Source of the DNA: Pararhodospirillum photometricum DSM 122
GTDB lineage: Bacteria > Pseudomonadota > Alphaproteobacteria > Rhodospirillales > Rhodospirillaceae
NCBI RefSeq assembly: GCF_000284415.1
Contig: NC_017059.1
Location: 2,280,690-2,344,689, forward strand
Direction: 5' to 3'
Length of the DNA stretch: 64,000 nt
The translations under genes and the position numbers were made by a program. The notes below the pieces were generated by a model. The model ran no database searches. It had not been told where the DNA came from and was given only the letters and a program-made list of their open reading frames with translations. Position 1 is the stretch's first letter. Every line of letters begins with the position of its first letter. Shown one piece after another: positions 51,606 to 60,933 of the stretch.

Positions 51606-52820
51606 ATGAGCGTCTTCGTCGTCGGGGTCTTCATCGTCACCTATCTCGGCATGGCTCTGGGCCGGATCCCGGGCTTGGGCGTGGACCGGGTCGGCATCGC
51701 CCTTCTCGCCGCCATCGCCCTTGAGGTCGTGGCGCCCCGGCCGGCCTCGGCCCTGGTCGCCGCCATCGACTTCGAGACCCTGGGCATCCTGTTCGGCCTC
51801 ATGGTGGTGTCGCTCCAGTTCTCCGGCTCGGGGTTTCATGACTGGTGCGCTTACCGCTTGGCCCATGCCCGCCTGCGGCCGCTCGCCTTGCTGGCCCTCA
51901 TCGTTGGCGTGACCGGCGGGCTGTCGGCCCTGTTGACCAACGACGTGATCGTGCTCGCCCTGACCCCCATTCTGGCCCAGGGCCTGCGCGAACGCGGCTT
52001 GGATCCTCGCCCCTATCTCCTGGCCCTGGCCGGGGCCGCCAATGCCGGCTCGGCCGCCACGGTGATCGGCAACCCGCAGAACATTCTCATCGCCCAAAAA
52101 GGCGCCCTGGCCCTCGGCCCTTTCCTGGCAGCCTGCGCCCCTCCGGCCCTGATGGCCCTGGTCGTCGTGTGGGCCGTGGTGGCCGTGGTCTGGCGCCGGT
52201 CGCTGCGCCCCAGCGACACCCCGCCGCCGGCCGTGGCCGCGCCCTTGGTGCACCCCTGGGGCCTGACCAAGGGACTGTTGGCCATCGCGGTGATGCTGGC
52301 CCTGTTCCTGACCCCGCTGGACCGCGCCACGGCGGCCTTGGTGGCGGCCGGCTTGGTGCTGACCAGCCGCTCTTTGCATACCCGCGAGGTCCTGGGGCAC
52401 GTGGACTGGCCCTTGCTGGTGCTGTTCACCGGCTTGTTCGTTGTGGTCGATGCCCTGGCCGCGACCGGCTTGCCGGCTCAGGCCCTGGCCTGGGGCGTGG
52501 CGCACGGCCTTGATCCTCAAGCGCCGGCTGCCGTGCTGGGCCTGACCGTGCTGGGGTCCAACACCATTGGCAACGTGCCGCTTATCACGTTGTGGCTGGC
52601 CGTGGTGCCCGAGCGGACGCCCGAGGTTTTGCACCAGCTTTCAGTTTATGCGACGTTGGCCGGAAACCTTCTGTTGATCGGCAGCCTTGCCAATTTGATT
52701 GTGGCTGATCAGGCGGCTCGGGTCGGGGTGCGGCTGGGGTTTTGGGAGCATGCGCGTTGCGGCATTCCCATGACCTTGGGCTCCTTGGTGTTGGCGTGGC
52801 TGTGGTTTGCCTTGAGGTAA
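51606..52820 (+). CDS. SLC13/ArsB-type ion transporter
   Basis: A 404-aa transporter of the IT superfamily with about eleven helices. The two signature hairpins are visible: LLTNDVIVLALTPIL with AGAANAGSAATVIGNPQNILIA in the first half, and LTVLGSNTIGNVPLITLWL with GNLLLIGSLANLIVAD in the second. Substrates of relatives include arsenite, citrate, sulfate and Na+/H+; no ars or cit gene flanks it, so the substrate is open. GGGGGAGC precedes the ATG. Confidence 0.85.
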   Translation: MSVFVVGVFIVTYLGMALGRIPGLGVDRVGIALLAAIALEVVAPRPASALVAAIDFETLGILFGLMVVSLQFSGSGFHDWCAYRLAHARLRPLALLALIVGVTGGLSALLTNDVIVLALTPILAQGLRERGLDPRPYLLALAGAANAGSAATVIGNPQNILIAQKGALALGPFLAACAPPALMALVVVWAVVAVVWRRSLRPSDTPPPAVAAPLVHPWGLTKGLLAIAVMLALFLTPLDRATAALVAAGLVLTSRSLHTREVLGHVDWPLLVLFTGLFVVVDALAATGLPAQALAWGVAHGLDPQAPAAVLGLTVLGSNTIGNVPLITLWLAVVPERTPEVLHQLSVYATLAGNLLLIGSLANLIVADQAARVGVRLGFWEHARCGIPMTLGSLVLAWLWFALR

Positions 52821-52827
52821 GGGAAGG

Positions 52828-52866
52828 GAGGGGCCTGGGGAGGCGAGCCTCCCCGCCTTCTCTCTT
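52828..52866. repeat. Family A palindrome abutting a transposase fragment
   Basis: aggggcctggggagg-cgag-cctccccgccttct, with two substitutions relative to the consensus. IS5 transposase coding sequence begins directly at its end, so the repeat marks the breakpoint. Confidence 0.75.
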
Positions 52867-52869
52867 TCT

Positions 52870-53358
52870 TCCAAGAAGGCGGAAGGCGCCAAGGGCGTCG
52901 AGATCGCCATCCCGATATTCGGTTACAAGAACCACATCTCGACCGACCGGCGCCACGGCTTCATCCGGCGCTGGGCGGTGTCCTCGGCCGCCGAGCACGA
53001 CAGCCGCCGCTTCCGCGAGGTGCTCGACAGCGGCAACACTGGTGCCGACGTCTGGGCAGATACCGCCTATCGCTCGCGCAAGAACGAGGAGTTCATGGCG
53101 AAACGGGGCCTGCGCTCGAAGGTCCATTTCCGCCGGGCACCGGGCAAGCCACTGTCACAGGCCCAAGCTAAGGCCAACGCCGCCCGCTCCAAGGTGCGCT
53201 CGGCCGTCGAGCATGTCTTCGCGTGCCAGAAAGGGCCGATGGCCCTCTTCGTCCGCACCATCGGCATCGCCAGGGCCAAAACCAAGATCGGCATGGCCAA
53301 TCTCGTCTACAACATGCGCCGCCTAGTCTGGTGGGACGGGAGAACTGCGCCCGCATGA
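52870..53358 (+). mobile_element. IS5-family transposase, 5'-truncated
   Basis: An open frame of 163 codons without start gives the C-terminal half of an IS5-type DDE transposase: EIAIPIFGYKNHISTD, the second catalytic Asp in VWADTAYRS, and the Glu region SAVEHVFACQKG, ending NLVYNMRRLVWW. The N-terminal part with the first Asp and the left inverted repeat are absent. The right end probably lies within 53359-53500, where no gene is seen. It is a dead remnant flanking the Mrr-STAND gene. Confidence 0.85.
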
Positions 53359-53529
53359 CGGCCGAAAGGCCGAAGAGGGGGCCGTAACGGCCCAAATACC
53401 ACGGAATTCAGACCGAAATAGCCCCCAGTCTCAGCTCGGGCGCCCCGTTTTCCTATCCAAACCGTCCAAAAACTCGGTTCTTCGAGGTGTCCGGTCGGGT
53501 TTGGAGGTGGGGAGCGATAACGCAACCTT

Positions 53530-53550
53530 CGAATTAAGTGCAGTGGCACG
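53530..53550. repeat. Left inverted repeat of the Mrr-STAND module
   Basis: cgaattaagtgcagtggcac. Its reverse complement, with three mismatches in 20 bases, lies at 56453-56472 beyond the start of the 921-aa gene; GGAGCGA motifs lie just outside both. This could be the terminal repeat pair of a mobile unit. Confidence 0.5.
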
Positions 53551-53572
53551 GGAACCCGCCGGAACCAGGAAC

Positions 53573-56338
53573 CTAGGCCGCCTTCAGCGTGCGGCTGCGG
53601 ACGTGAGCCATCTCAACTCCAGCCTTCTTCGCCCAGTCAACAAGGATTTTGGCTACAAGCTTTGCCGTTCCTTCAGTCCAATTAGCCGCGAGCCTCTCGT
53701 TCAACGCAGCCCCGAGGTCGTTGTGTGAATAGCGTTGGTCCTTAGGCAACTCTGAGAGCATCGCCACGAACTCGGAGAAGCTGGACAGTTTTGATGCAGC
53801 TGCTCGGAACAGCTCAGGCCGCCGCGTCTCCTCCCTCATGAACTCCTCGCCAGCCGCTGTGAGCTTTGCATCCTTTGTTGGGCCGGAGAGGAACGACAAG
53901 GCGAATGCCATGTTTATTGCTTTGGCTGTAGTTGAAGATGCCATGCCCTCGAAACTCGGCTTTTGTCTGCTCTTGGCCGCAACGATGAAGCGCGACAGCA
54001 CCTCCTCGATTGGTGCCACTTGGACGGTGGGAAGTGTGCCAGAAAGGCGACGTCCTGCCGAACGACGAGGCCTTTCGGGCGCTGTCCCGTCGTCCTTAGC
54101 GAGCTTTGCAACATTGCGTCTGGCGTCAAAGCTGACCAAGTCAGCGAAATCCATCCATCCGAGAAAGCAGACGACATATGTGTTCCACGTCTTGTCGTTC
54201 GCTTGAATATATGGGCACGCTTCCCTCATGACCTCAATCAGACGCACAGTGCCAACCTCGCCCTCGGCGTCAACGATCTCTTTGATAAGGTTGGTCACGC
54301 GGTTTTGACTAAGTTTCTGCTTGACGTGCGCAGCCACCGCTATATCGCGTCTAACGGCATCGACCGGGAGGGCGATGCGCGGGGTGATCACTTCGTTAGT
54401 GAAGTCAACAAGGCCAAGAAGGCGCATGTCTCGCAATACATTGTAAAATGTTTTTCCTGTAATGTCGCTATCGGCAATGAACTCAGAGGCAGAAATAGGC
54501 CCCTGCTTCGCCGCTATGACATTGAGTGCATTGCTAACCGATCCGACCTGCATCCTGAGAACATAGTTCTCCTGAGCTGGCAGCAAGCCTGTATTTAGGT
54601 AATCTCTGAATATGTCCCAGTATATGTCGTATTTGTGGCCTACGCGCACAATCAGGCGCTTGTGGATCAGGCTCTGGATTAGTTCGCGAGAGAAAGAATC
54701 TTGGAGGTCCTCACTGTCCACGGGGGCCACTCGAGCGATGCGCCGGAGAGCCGCTTCCTGCTCAGGGGCAAGCGACTGGAGATCCGTTCGAAACAACTCC
54801 TCGATGTTCAGGAGGCTTGACGCAATGCGCACCTGAGTAACGCCAGCATCTCGCTGCATCTTCACATGGGCGCAAAGTTTCTTCAGAAGCCAAGGATATC
54901 CCTGAGAAAACTCTGTCAGAAGGAAGGCAAGGTCTTTCCGCAGAGGCGCTTTAATCTCTCGACTGAGTTCATCTAACGTGAGCTGTATTTCTCGCTCGCC
55001 AAACTTTTTCAGCTGCAAACGCTGCGAGAGGTTTGCAATCGTGTCGCGGAGATGGTAGGGGAACGTGGAATGCGCCCCATACATATCCGTCTTCCACGAA
55101 AAGCCGAGGATGACGTTAGCTCCTGCGTCAGAGAGGCCAAGCAACAAATCATGGATGGGCTTCAGTGCTGGCGGAGCATAAAATAGGTTTTCAAACTGAT
55201 CGAAGAATATTATCAGGGATTTTTCGCGGGCCTTCAGTTGTTCTCCAGCTGCTGCGAGGCAGGACTTGACGGTCTCGAACCCGCTGATTGTATGGGTGCC
55301 GGAGATAGCACCTTCTGCCACGAGAGAGTGGAGGACGTGATCAGCGGCCTTCAGGACGAACTGAGAACTTGAAGCTGTTCGGGTGTCGATTGCAAAGCAG
55401 AGATGCCCTTCTTTCTTTAATGCGTCTACGCACCGAAGCACCAACGAACTTTTTCCCCAACCGGAGTCGGCCTCGAAAAGAATACCCCTGGAAGAGGCCT
55501 TGTTTTCCGCGACGCTTTTAACGAAATCGACAACTCGGCCAAGCTCCTCTTCTCTGCCAACAAAAAACTGTGGGGAGGCGGGAAACTGGTACTCAAAATA
55601 TGACGAACTCCCCCTTACCTCCACGATTTCTTCGGACACACCATGAAGTGCTGGGGCAATCTGGCCCTGCGGGATGTGAGCGGAAAAGCTGGCAAGTTCG
55701 TCGCTCAACTCACGGATTTTTGCGTGAAACGCCTGATCCGTAACGACGTTGCCCCTGTTATCATACAGTATGTAATGGCTTGGGGTGGTGCTACCATGCT
55801 GTATAAGAAAGAATACAGTAAATGCGCCCTCATTCGAGTAAATCACCCTGTACTCGCCACAAGAGAAATTATCAATGCGCACAGACGTAGACAGCTGCTG
55901 CGGGTCGATCATCAATTTGCTCTCTGAGAGCATATTAATGACATCGCCCTCATTCATATATCCTATCTCGTTGCCATCTCCAAAATTATCTTTGTAGAAG
56001 GTATAAGCGGATCCATTTAGCTCCGGAACAGCCACAAACAGGCCATTGCAATCACTATTTTTCCTTGAAAAAGCGAAGTACTTCCCAGTAAACGACTGAA
56101 TTTTTGGTGAATCAAGTGGGGTGCTACAGAACTTGCACTCAGCGTAAAGCGCTCGTTTGGTGAGCTTGTGCTCGCCTTCGATATCGATCTCCATGCCGCC
56201 GTGATTGGCATTCCGCTGGAGCACTCGGTAGCCTTGTTGCTCGATGATCGCATCCACAAGGCGCTCGAACAAATGGCCACGCTGATTTGCTCTCGCTGAA
56301 GAGGTGTCTCCGCTTCCAAGAACGATCAATCGCCCCAT
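53573..56338 (-). CDS. Mrr-type nuclease / STAND-NTPase fusion, candidate antiphage protein
   Basis: A 921-aa multidomain protein. Residues about 20-110 form a PD-(D/E)xK nuclease of the Mrr type, with E25, D52 (GGMEIDIEG) and E67-C-K69 (YAECKF). After an uncharacterised beta-rich segment (150-255) comes a STAND-like NTPase: FVGREEEL entry, Walker A ADSGWGKSS (K296) and Walker B SLIIFFDQFEN (D380, E383). The C-terminal half is helical with winged-helix-like segments and no obvious TPR or WD repeats. The domain order is that of nucleases switched on by an NTPase sensor, as in Avs proteins, but the chain is shorter. Base composition is clearly more AT-rich than the chromosome, and IS remnants flank it. 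ATG 56338 is chosen; GTG 56347 is possible. Confidence 0.7.
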   Translation of the reverse strand: MGRLIVLGSGDTSSARANQRGHLFERLVDAIIEQQGYRVLQRNANHGGMEIDIEGEHKLTKRALYAECKFCSTPLDSPKIQSFTGKYFAFSRKNSDCNGLFVAVPELNGSAYTFYKDNFGDGNEIGYMNEGDVINMLSESKLMIDPQQLSTSVRIDNFSCGEYRVIYSNEGAFTVFFLIQHGSTTPSHYILYDNRGNVVTDQAFHAKIRELSDELASFSAHIPQGQIAPALHGVSEEIVEVRGSSSYFEYQFPASPQFFVGREEELGRVVDFVKSVAENKASSRGILFEADSGWGKSSLVLRCVDALKKEGHLCFAIDTRTASSSQFVLKAADHVLHSLVAEGAISGTHTISGFETVKSCLAAAGEQLKAREKSLIIFFDQFENLFYAPPALKPIHDLLLGLSDAGANVILGFSWKTDMYGAHSTFPYHLRDTIANLSQRLQLKKFGEREIQLTLDELSREIKAPLRKDLAFLLTEFSQGYPWLLKKLCAHVKMQRDAGVTQVRIASSLLNIEELFRTDLQSLAPEQEAALRRIARVAPVDSEDLQDSFSRELIQSLIHKRLIVRVGHKYDIYWDIFRDYLNTGLLPAQENYVLRMQVGSVSNALNVIAAKQGPISASEFIADSDITGKTFYNVLRDMRLLGLVDFTNEVITPRIALPVDAVRRDIAVAAHVKQKLSQNRVTNLIKEIVDAEGEVGTVRLIEVMREACPYIQANDKTWNTYVVCFLGWMDFADLVSFDARRNVAKLAKDDGTAPERPRRSAGRRLSGTLPTVQVAPIEEVLSRFIVAAKSRQKPSFEGMASSTTAKAINMAFALSFLSGPTKDAKLTAAGEEFMREETRRPELFRAAASKLSSFSEFVAMLSELPKDQRYSHNDLGAALNERLAANWTEGTAKLVAKILVDWAKKAGVEMAHVRSRTLKAA

Positions 56339-56452
56339 GCCTATCACCGTGAATCAGCCTTGAAGAACGCCTAACGTGATAACTCAGACTTTGGGGCAAG
56401 GCCAGTCTAGGCTTCGTTTTAAGCGAAAATTGAGGGGCTGCTATGGGGGGCT

Positions 56453-56472
56453 GTGTCAGTCCACTTAATTCG
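56453..56472. repeat. Right inverted repeat of the Mrr-STAND module
   Basis: gtgtcagtccacttaattcg is the imperfect inverted counterpart of 53530-53550 (11 bases exact, 17 of 20 overall). The space 56339-56558 holds no gene I can support. Confidence 0.5.
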
Positions 56473-56559
56473 CTTTTCGCTCCAAATGGCCGCTTTCGAG
56501 CGCCGTGTTCGGGTGGCGGAACGACCACCATGAGGCGCAATCCGGGATCGCGTCCCTGG

Positions 56560-57966
56560 GATTGGTGTAACAGCGGTGTCGCCGTTTGATCTCCGGCAGG
56601 GTTGGCCGGATTGATCAGGCTGCCGCGACGGGCGGCAGGCTGGTGAGAGGATCATCACCCATGGTTGCGATGGTTTCCAGGGTCATGTATCGGGCTCTCG
56701 CCCATTCGTCGTTCTGCTCCAGCAGGATGGCGCCGATCAGGCGGGTTATGGCGGCTTCGTTGGGGAAGATGCCGACCACCTCGGTGCGGCGTTTGATCTC
56801 GCCGTTAAGGCGCTCGATGGGATTGGTCGAGTGCAGCTTGGCGCGATGAGCCTGCGGGAAGTCCATGTATGCCAGGACGTCCATCTCGGCCCGGTCCATC
56901 AGATCAGCCAGTTTGTGCGCCCTGGGGCGCAACTGATCGGCAACCTGGCGCCATTGGGCGTGAGCTGCCGTGGCGGTTTACTGGGCGAAGGCGGTGCCGA
57001 TGAAGGCGGAGACGACGCGGCGCCCCTGCTTTCCGGCATGGGCCAGCACGTTGCGCATGAAGTGGACGCGGCAGCGCTGCCAGGTGGCGTTCAGCACTTT
57101 GGCGATGGCCGCCTTCAGGCCCTCGTGGGCATCGGACACCACCAGCTTGACGCCGCGCAGGCCACGGCGGGCCAGCTTGCGCAGGAAGTCGATCCAGAAA
57201 GTTTCGGCTTCCGACGGGCCGACGGCCATGCCCAGCACTTCGCGCCGTCCGGCGGTGTTGGCACCCACCGCGATGGTCACCGCCACGCTGACGATGCGGC
57301 CATCCTGGCGCACCTTCACATAGGTGGCGTCGAGCCAGACATAGGGCCAATCGCCCTCGATGGGCCGCTCCAGGAAGGTGGCGACCTTGCCGTCGATCTC
57401 GGCGCACAGGCGCGAGACTTGGCTCTTGGAGATGCCGGTTATGCCCATGGCCTTGACTAGGTCATCCACCGCCCGCGTCGAGATGCCCTGGACATAGGCT
57501 TCCTGAATGACGGCGGTCAGCGCCTTTTCCGCCATGCGGCGCGGCTCCAGGAAGCACGGCAGGTAGCTGCCCTTGCGCAGCCTGGGGATGCGCAGTTCCA
57601 CCGTTCCCGCCCGGGTCTCCCAGTCGCGATCACGGTAGCCGTTGCGGTGGGTTAGGCGGTCGGCGGGATTGCGCTCGCCATGCCCGGCGCCGGTCAGCGC
57701 GGCCACCTCCAGTTCCATCAGCCGCTCGGCGGCAAAGCCGATCATCTCGCGCAGAAGATCGGCATCGGCGCTCTTTTCCAGCAGGCCACGAAGGCTCATC
57801 ATCTCGTTGATCATCGTTCTGGTCCTTGGTTCGGTTGACGTCGCAAGCAAACCCTACCGAAGATCGACGATGACCACCCCGGTTTCGGGGCCGCCTGGGA
57901 ATGATGCCTCCGGGCGCTCCGCCCCCTGCACCATCATCCCAAGGCAAACGCTGCTACACCACTCAA
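56560..57966 (-). mobile_element. IS256-family insertion sequence
   Basis: The ends carry imperfect terminal inverted repeats: ggattggtgtaacagcg near 56560 and, on the other strand, gagtggtgtagcagcg from about 57964. They enclose a single mutator-type transposase gene. I could not see a convincing direct target duplication, so the precise ends are approximate. Confidence 0.7.
56615..57814 (-). pseudogene. IS256-family (mutator) transposase with in-frame stop
   Basis: From ATG 57814 ([15 protein letters not shown]) the protein shows [20 protein letters not shown] and [13 protein letters not shown] (first Asp). [13 protein letters not shown] (second Asp) follows, then a TAA at about 56978 after IGTAFAQ. 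Reading on in the same frame restores AHAQWRQVADQLRPRAHKLA and the catalytic Glu in STNPIERLNGEIKRR up to 56615. A single nonsense change therefore removes the third catalytic residue; the copy is inactive unless the stop is read through. Confidence 0.85.
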
Positions 57967-58835
57967 CGGGACGTGACCCAATCCGGCTGTAGAAGAAGGG
58001 TCTCCATGGGGGAAAATCATGGAGATGCGTCCATATTAATGATGGCGTCCGCGTGGAAAAACCCCCGCGCCGGGCTTTCGTAAACCGAGCCGCCCTGCGG
58101 CGTCTCGGCCCTTCGGGCTTCAATCCCTGACGCAATAACAGCCCGCTGGCGGCCAAGCTGGACGGTATTTCCGGCTCCGAACCCGGCCGTGATTTCGATC
58201 GCGCATATCGAGTCCAGACCGGTCCGCCATGCCGATTTCCAGGGGATGATGGGGGGGCCTATCGGCGCGGGTTTCGCTCCCAGCGGCCAAGGATTTCCTC
58301 CCTCATCTGGCGTTTGTTTCTGATGCCCAGACCGTCCCCACGGTTCGATTCTCGGCGCGCCAACCGCACGGATCAGACGGCTCGCCAGGTTCATGATCAT
58401 CCTGTCCCTGCGTCTTTGTCCCCGCACTGCCCATGACGACAGGGGGGCTCGGGCGGTCGCTGTGACCCTCGGCCGGAAAGGGGAGACGGGCGGTTGCCCC
58501 GGGTCCCGGATGCCGGTTTCCCTCCATCAAGCCTGGGATGAAGGCGGTGGTGACGGGCCATTGTCTCCTCGGCTCCGGTCTGCGCGAGGCCGTCCCTTGC
58601 ATGTCTCTCCCAGCGCTGGATCCCGCGCCGCCCCCGTCCAAGCGGTCCGCCGGAAGAATTTCCCCGGCCGGCACGCCGGCCTCCTCGCGGCCGCTGCGCT
58701 GCAAATTCTCCCGTCTCCCCGGTCCTCCCCTGCGGTCTGGCCGCGCCATGGCGCGGTGGGCGGGGGCGGCTGGCGGGCTCCTGGCGCGAGCCATCGCAAG
58801 GACGGTCCTGCGACACACCGGCAAGGAGAACGATC
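57967..58835. other. Non-coding or unassigned stretch at the start of the conjugative element
   Basis: About 870 bases without a gene I can support. Open frames here lack conserved motifs and plausible ribosome sites. The base composition is mixed, with a few short hairpins. An attachment site or the lost start of the conjugative element could lie here. Confidence 0.4.
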
Positions 58836-59168
58836 ATGGAGATCACGCTGGGCACCTTCACCAAGCTCGACGACGGCAGCTTCACCGGCACCCTCAAGAC
58901 CCTCAACATCACCGCCGCGCTGACCATCGTTCCGACCGAAAAAGTCTCCGAGCACGCCCCCGACCACCGGGTCTATGCCGGCCAGCGCACCGAGGTCGGC
59001 GCCGCCTGGAGCCAGGTCGCCAAGTCCAGCGGCGAGACCACTCTGAACCTCAAGATCGGTGCGCCGGAATTCGGTCCGAACTGGGTCCGGGCCCGGCTGG
59101 TCAAGCTCGAACGCCCCACCGACGAGGGCATCACCCACATTGCCCTGTGGGAGCCGCGCGACCGGTAA
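58836..59168 (+). CDS. DUF736 family protein
   Basis: A 110-aa protein: EITLGTFTKLDDGSFTGTLKTL, then VPTEKVSEHAPDHRVYAGQRTEVGAAW and KIGAPEFGPNWVRARL. This is the DUF736 pattern, carried by many integrative conjugative elements and plasmids of alphaproteobacteria near the transfer genes. AAGGAGAACGATC precedes ATG. The biochemical role is unknown. Confidence 0.88.
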   Translation: MEITLGTFTKLDDGSFTGTLKTLNITAALTIVPTEKVSEHAPDHRVYAGQRTEVGAAWSQVAKSSGETTLNLKIGAPEFGPNWVRARLVKLERPTDEGITHIALWEPRDR

Positions 59169-59352
59169 TCCCCCCAAACAGCCCCGCTGCGGATCGCCGT
59201 GGCGAGGCTTTTCCTGTGGTGCTGCGGGGGATCGAAAACCAGGGGGGCCGGTTTTCGAGCGTCCCGCCCGCCGTCCCATCACGTCCATCCTTGCCCCGGA
59301 TCAGGCGACCTGCGCCGTCGCCGCCGGGACCCAGATTCAAGGAGGAAACGCG

Positions 59353-59601
59353 ATGGATGACGAGATTCTTCGAGCCGCCAACGCCCGCAAAGGCAGCCCG
59401 TTTCTCAACACCGACCAAGCCGCCCATTACATCGGCCTGTCGCGGCGGACGCTGGAAAAGATGCGCACCACCGGGGACGGACCGCGCTTTCGCAAGCATG
59501 GTCGCTATGTCCGTTACCACATCGACGACCTTGACGATTGGTCGCGCGGCCATGGCAAGGCCTCGACCTCCGACGCCGGAATCCGGGGGACACGGCGATG
59601 A
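59353..59601 (+). CDS. Helix-turn-helix (excisionase-like) DNA-binding protein
   Basis: An 82-aa MerR/excisionase-type protein: PFLNTDQAAHYIGLSRRTLEKM forms the helix-turn-helix and GPRFRKHGRYVRYHIDDLDDW the wing. Such proteins regulate excision or transfer genes of conjugative elements. GGAGG lies ten bases before ATG. Its stop overlaps the start of traF (ATGA). Confidence 0.88.
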   Translation: MDDEILRAANARKGSPFLNTDQAAHYIGLSRRTLEKMRTTGDGPRFRKHGRYVRYHIDDLDDWSRGHGKASTSDAGIRGTRR

Positions 59602-60149
59602 TCGGCCCCCGGCTGTTTCGGATCGGGGGGCGCCGGCGCGGGCGGTCCCGCCCGCAACGCATCCTCGCCCTGGCCCTGGCCGGGCTCGTCTACCTCGGCC
59701 TCGCCGAGCTCGGCCGAGCGGCGCCCGGGCTGGTGTGGAACAATACCGCCAGTGCCCCGATCGGCTTGTATCGGCTGATGCCGTCCGCGCCGATTCATCG
59801 TGGCGACAGGGTGCTGGCCCGCCTGCCCGATCCGATGCGCCGACTGGCGGCGGAACGAGGCTATCTGCCGGAAACCGTGCCGCTGGTGAAGACGGTCGGC
59901 GGGGTCAGTGGCGACCTGATCTGCGCCGAGGGTGACACCATTCTCATCAACGGCCAACCGGTCGTCCTTCGTCTGCGCCAGGATCGCTGGGATCGTCCTA
60001 TGCCCACCTGGACCGGGTGCCGTCGTCTCGATGCGGACAAGGTTTTCCTGCTGACCGGCGATGTCGCCACATCCTTCGACGGTCGCTATTTCGGGCCGAT
60101 TCCGCGTTCCAACGTTCTCGGACTCCTGGTGCCGCTATGGACCGAATGA
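59598..60149 (+). CDS. traF: Conjugal transfer signal peptidase TraF (S26 family)
   Basis: A 183-aa membrane-anchored S26 protease: an N-terminal helix (RILALALAGLVYLGLAELG), the nucleophile Ser in NTASAPIGLYRLM, the general-base Lys in VPLVKTVGGVSGD, and LLTGDVATSFDGRYFGPI. TraF processes pilin in conjugation systems. It is translationally coupled to the HTH gene before and the transglycosylase after. Confidence 0.88.
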   Translation: MIGPRLFRIGGRRRGRSRPQRILALALAGLVYLGLAELGRAAPGLVWNNTASAPIGLYRLMPSAPIHRGDRVLARLPDPMRRLAAERGYLPETVPLVKTVGGVSGDLICAEGDTILINGQPVVLRLRQDRWDRPMPTWTGCRRLDADKVFLLTGDVATSFDGRYFGPIPRSNVLGLLVPLWTE

Positions 60150-60712
60150 CCCTCGCTCTTCTCGTCACCCTGGTGCTGGTGCCGACAGTTTCGACCGCGT
60201 CCGATCTGGATCGCTGGAACGCTGACATCGCTGAGGCGTCGCGCCGCTTCGCCATCCCGGAAGGGTGGATTCGCTCGGTGATCCGGGCAGAAAGCGGCGG
60301 TCATGCCGAGCGCGCTGGACGTCCGATCACCTCGCCGGCCGGGGCGATCGGGCTGATGCAACTGATGCCCGACACCTATCGCGAGATGCGCGAGGCCCAC
60401 GGTTTGGGCTCCGATCCGGCCGATCCGCGCGACAACATCCTGGCCGGGACCGCCTATCTGCGGGCGATGCTCGACCGCTTCGGTCCAACCGGGGTGTTCG
60501 CCGCCTACAATGCCGGGCCGGGGCGCTACGAGCAGAGTCTGCGCGGTCGACCCTTGCCGGCCGAGACCCGGCATTACCTGACCGGGATGTCCGTGTCCGC
60601 CTCGTCCCAGCCCGCGCCATCGATCCGGCTGACGCGGTCATCGGGGACGCTGTGGCCGTCGCCGGGCGATCTGTTCGTGCCGCTCGGTCAGGCGGCCGGG
60701 GGCGGGAAGTGA
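60137..60712 (+). CDS. Conjugal transfer lytic transglycosylase (SLT domain)
   Basis: A 191-aa exported wall hydrolase. A signal sequence (LALLVTLVLVPTVSTA) is followed by IPEGWIRSVIRAESGGHAE, with the catalytic Glu, then SPAGAIGLMQLMPDTY and VFAAYNAGPGRYE. It opens peptidoglycan for the transfer apparatus. ATG 60137 overlaps traF by 13 bases; ATG 60146 is an alternative with an ATGA overlap. Confidence 0.88.
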   Translation: MDRMTLALLVTLVLVPTVSTASDLDRWNADIAEASRRFAIPEGWIRSVIRAESGGHAERAGRPITSPAGAIGLMQLMPDTYREMREAHGLGSDPADPRDNILAGTAYLRAMLDRFGPTGVFAAYNAGPGRYEQSLRGRPLPAETRHYLTGMSVSASSQPAPSIRLTRSSGTLWPSPGDLFVPLGQAAGGGK

Positions 60713-60803
60713 CCAGCGGAGCCTCCTGCGGAGGCGGGGCCTCGTCTCGGCCTTTTGATTCTACCAGCCAGGGCGACGCACCGGTCAAGGATGCGCGGTC
60801 CCC

Positions 60804-60825
60804 CCAAAATGCGGGCGCATTTTGG
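60804..60825. repeat. Perfect 10-bp inverted repeat
   Basis: ccaaaatgcg-gg-cgcattttgg between the transglycosylase gene and the 112-aa gene. A regulatory or processing role is possible. Confidence 0.5.
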
Positions 60826-60933
60826 CTCCCCCACGCCCCGCTGCGCGGCGCCTGCGGCGTCCCTGACCGACGCGTCCCCGGCTGCTCCCGGGAGGTGTCC
60901 TCGCTCAGGAGGACATCATTTCAGGAGGGTGCC

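Noticed and set aside
56550-57975. Direct target duplication of the IS256 copy
   Set aside because: The flanks cgtccctg and acgggacg are not direct repeats, and moving the ends by a few bases gives no better match.
58538-59935. Long plus-strand frame across the start of the conjugative element
   Set aside because: It overlaps DUF736, the HTH gene and traF in another frame, and is rich in Arg/Pro with no conserved motif; it is a high-GC shadow.
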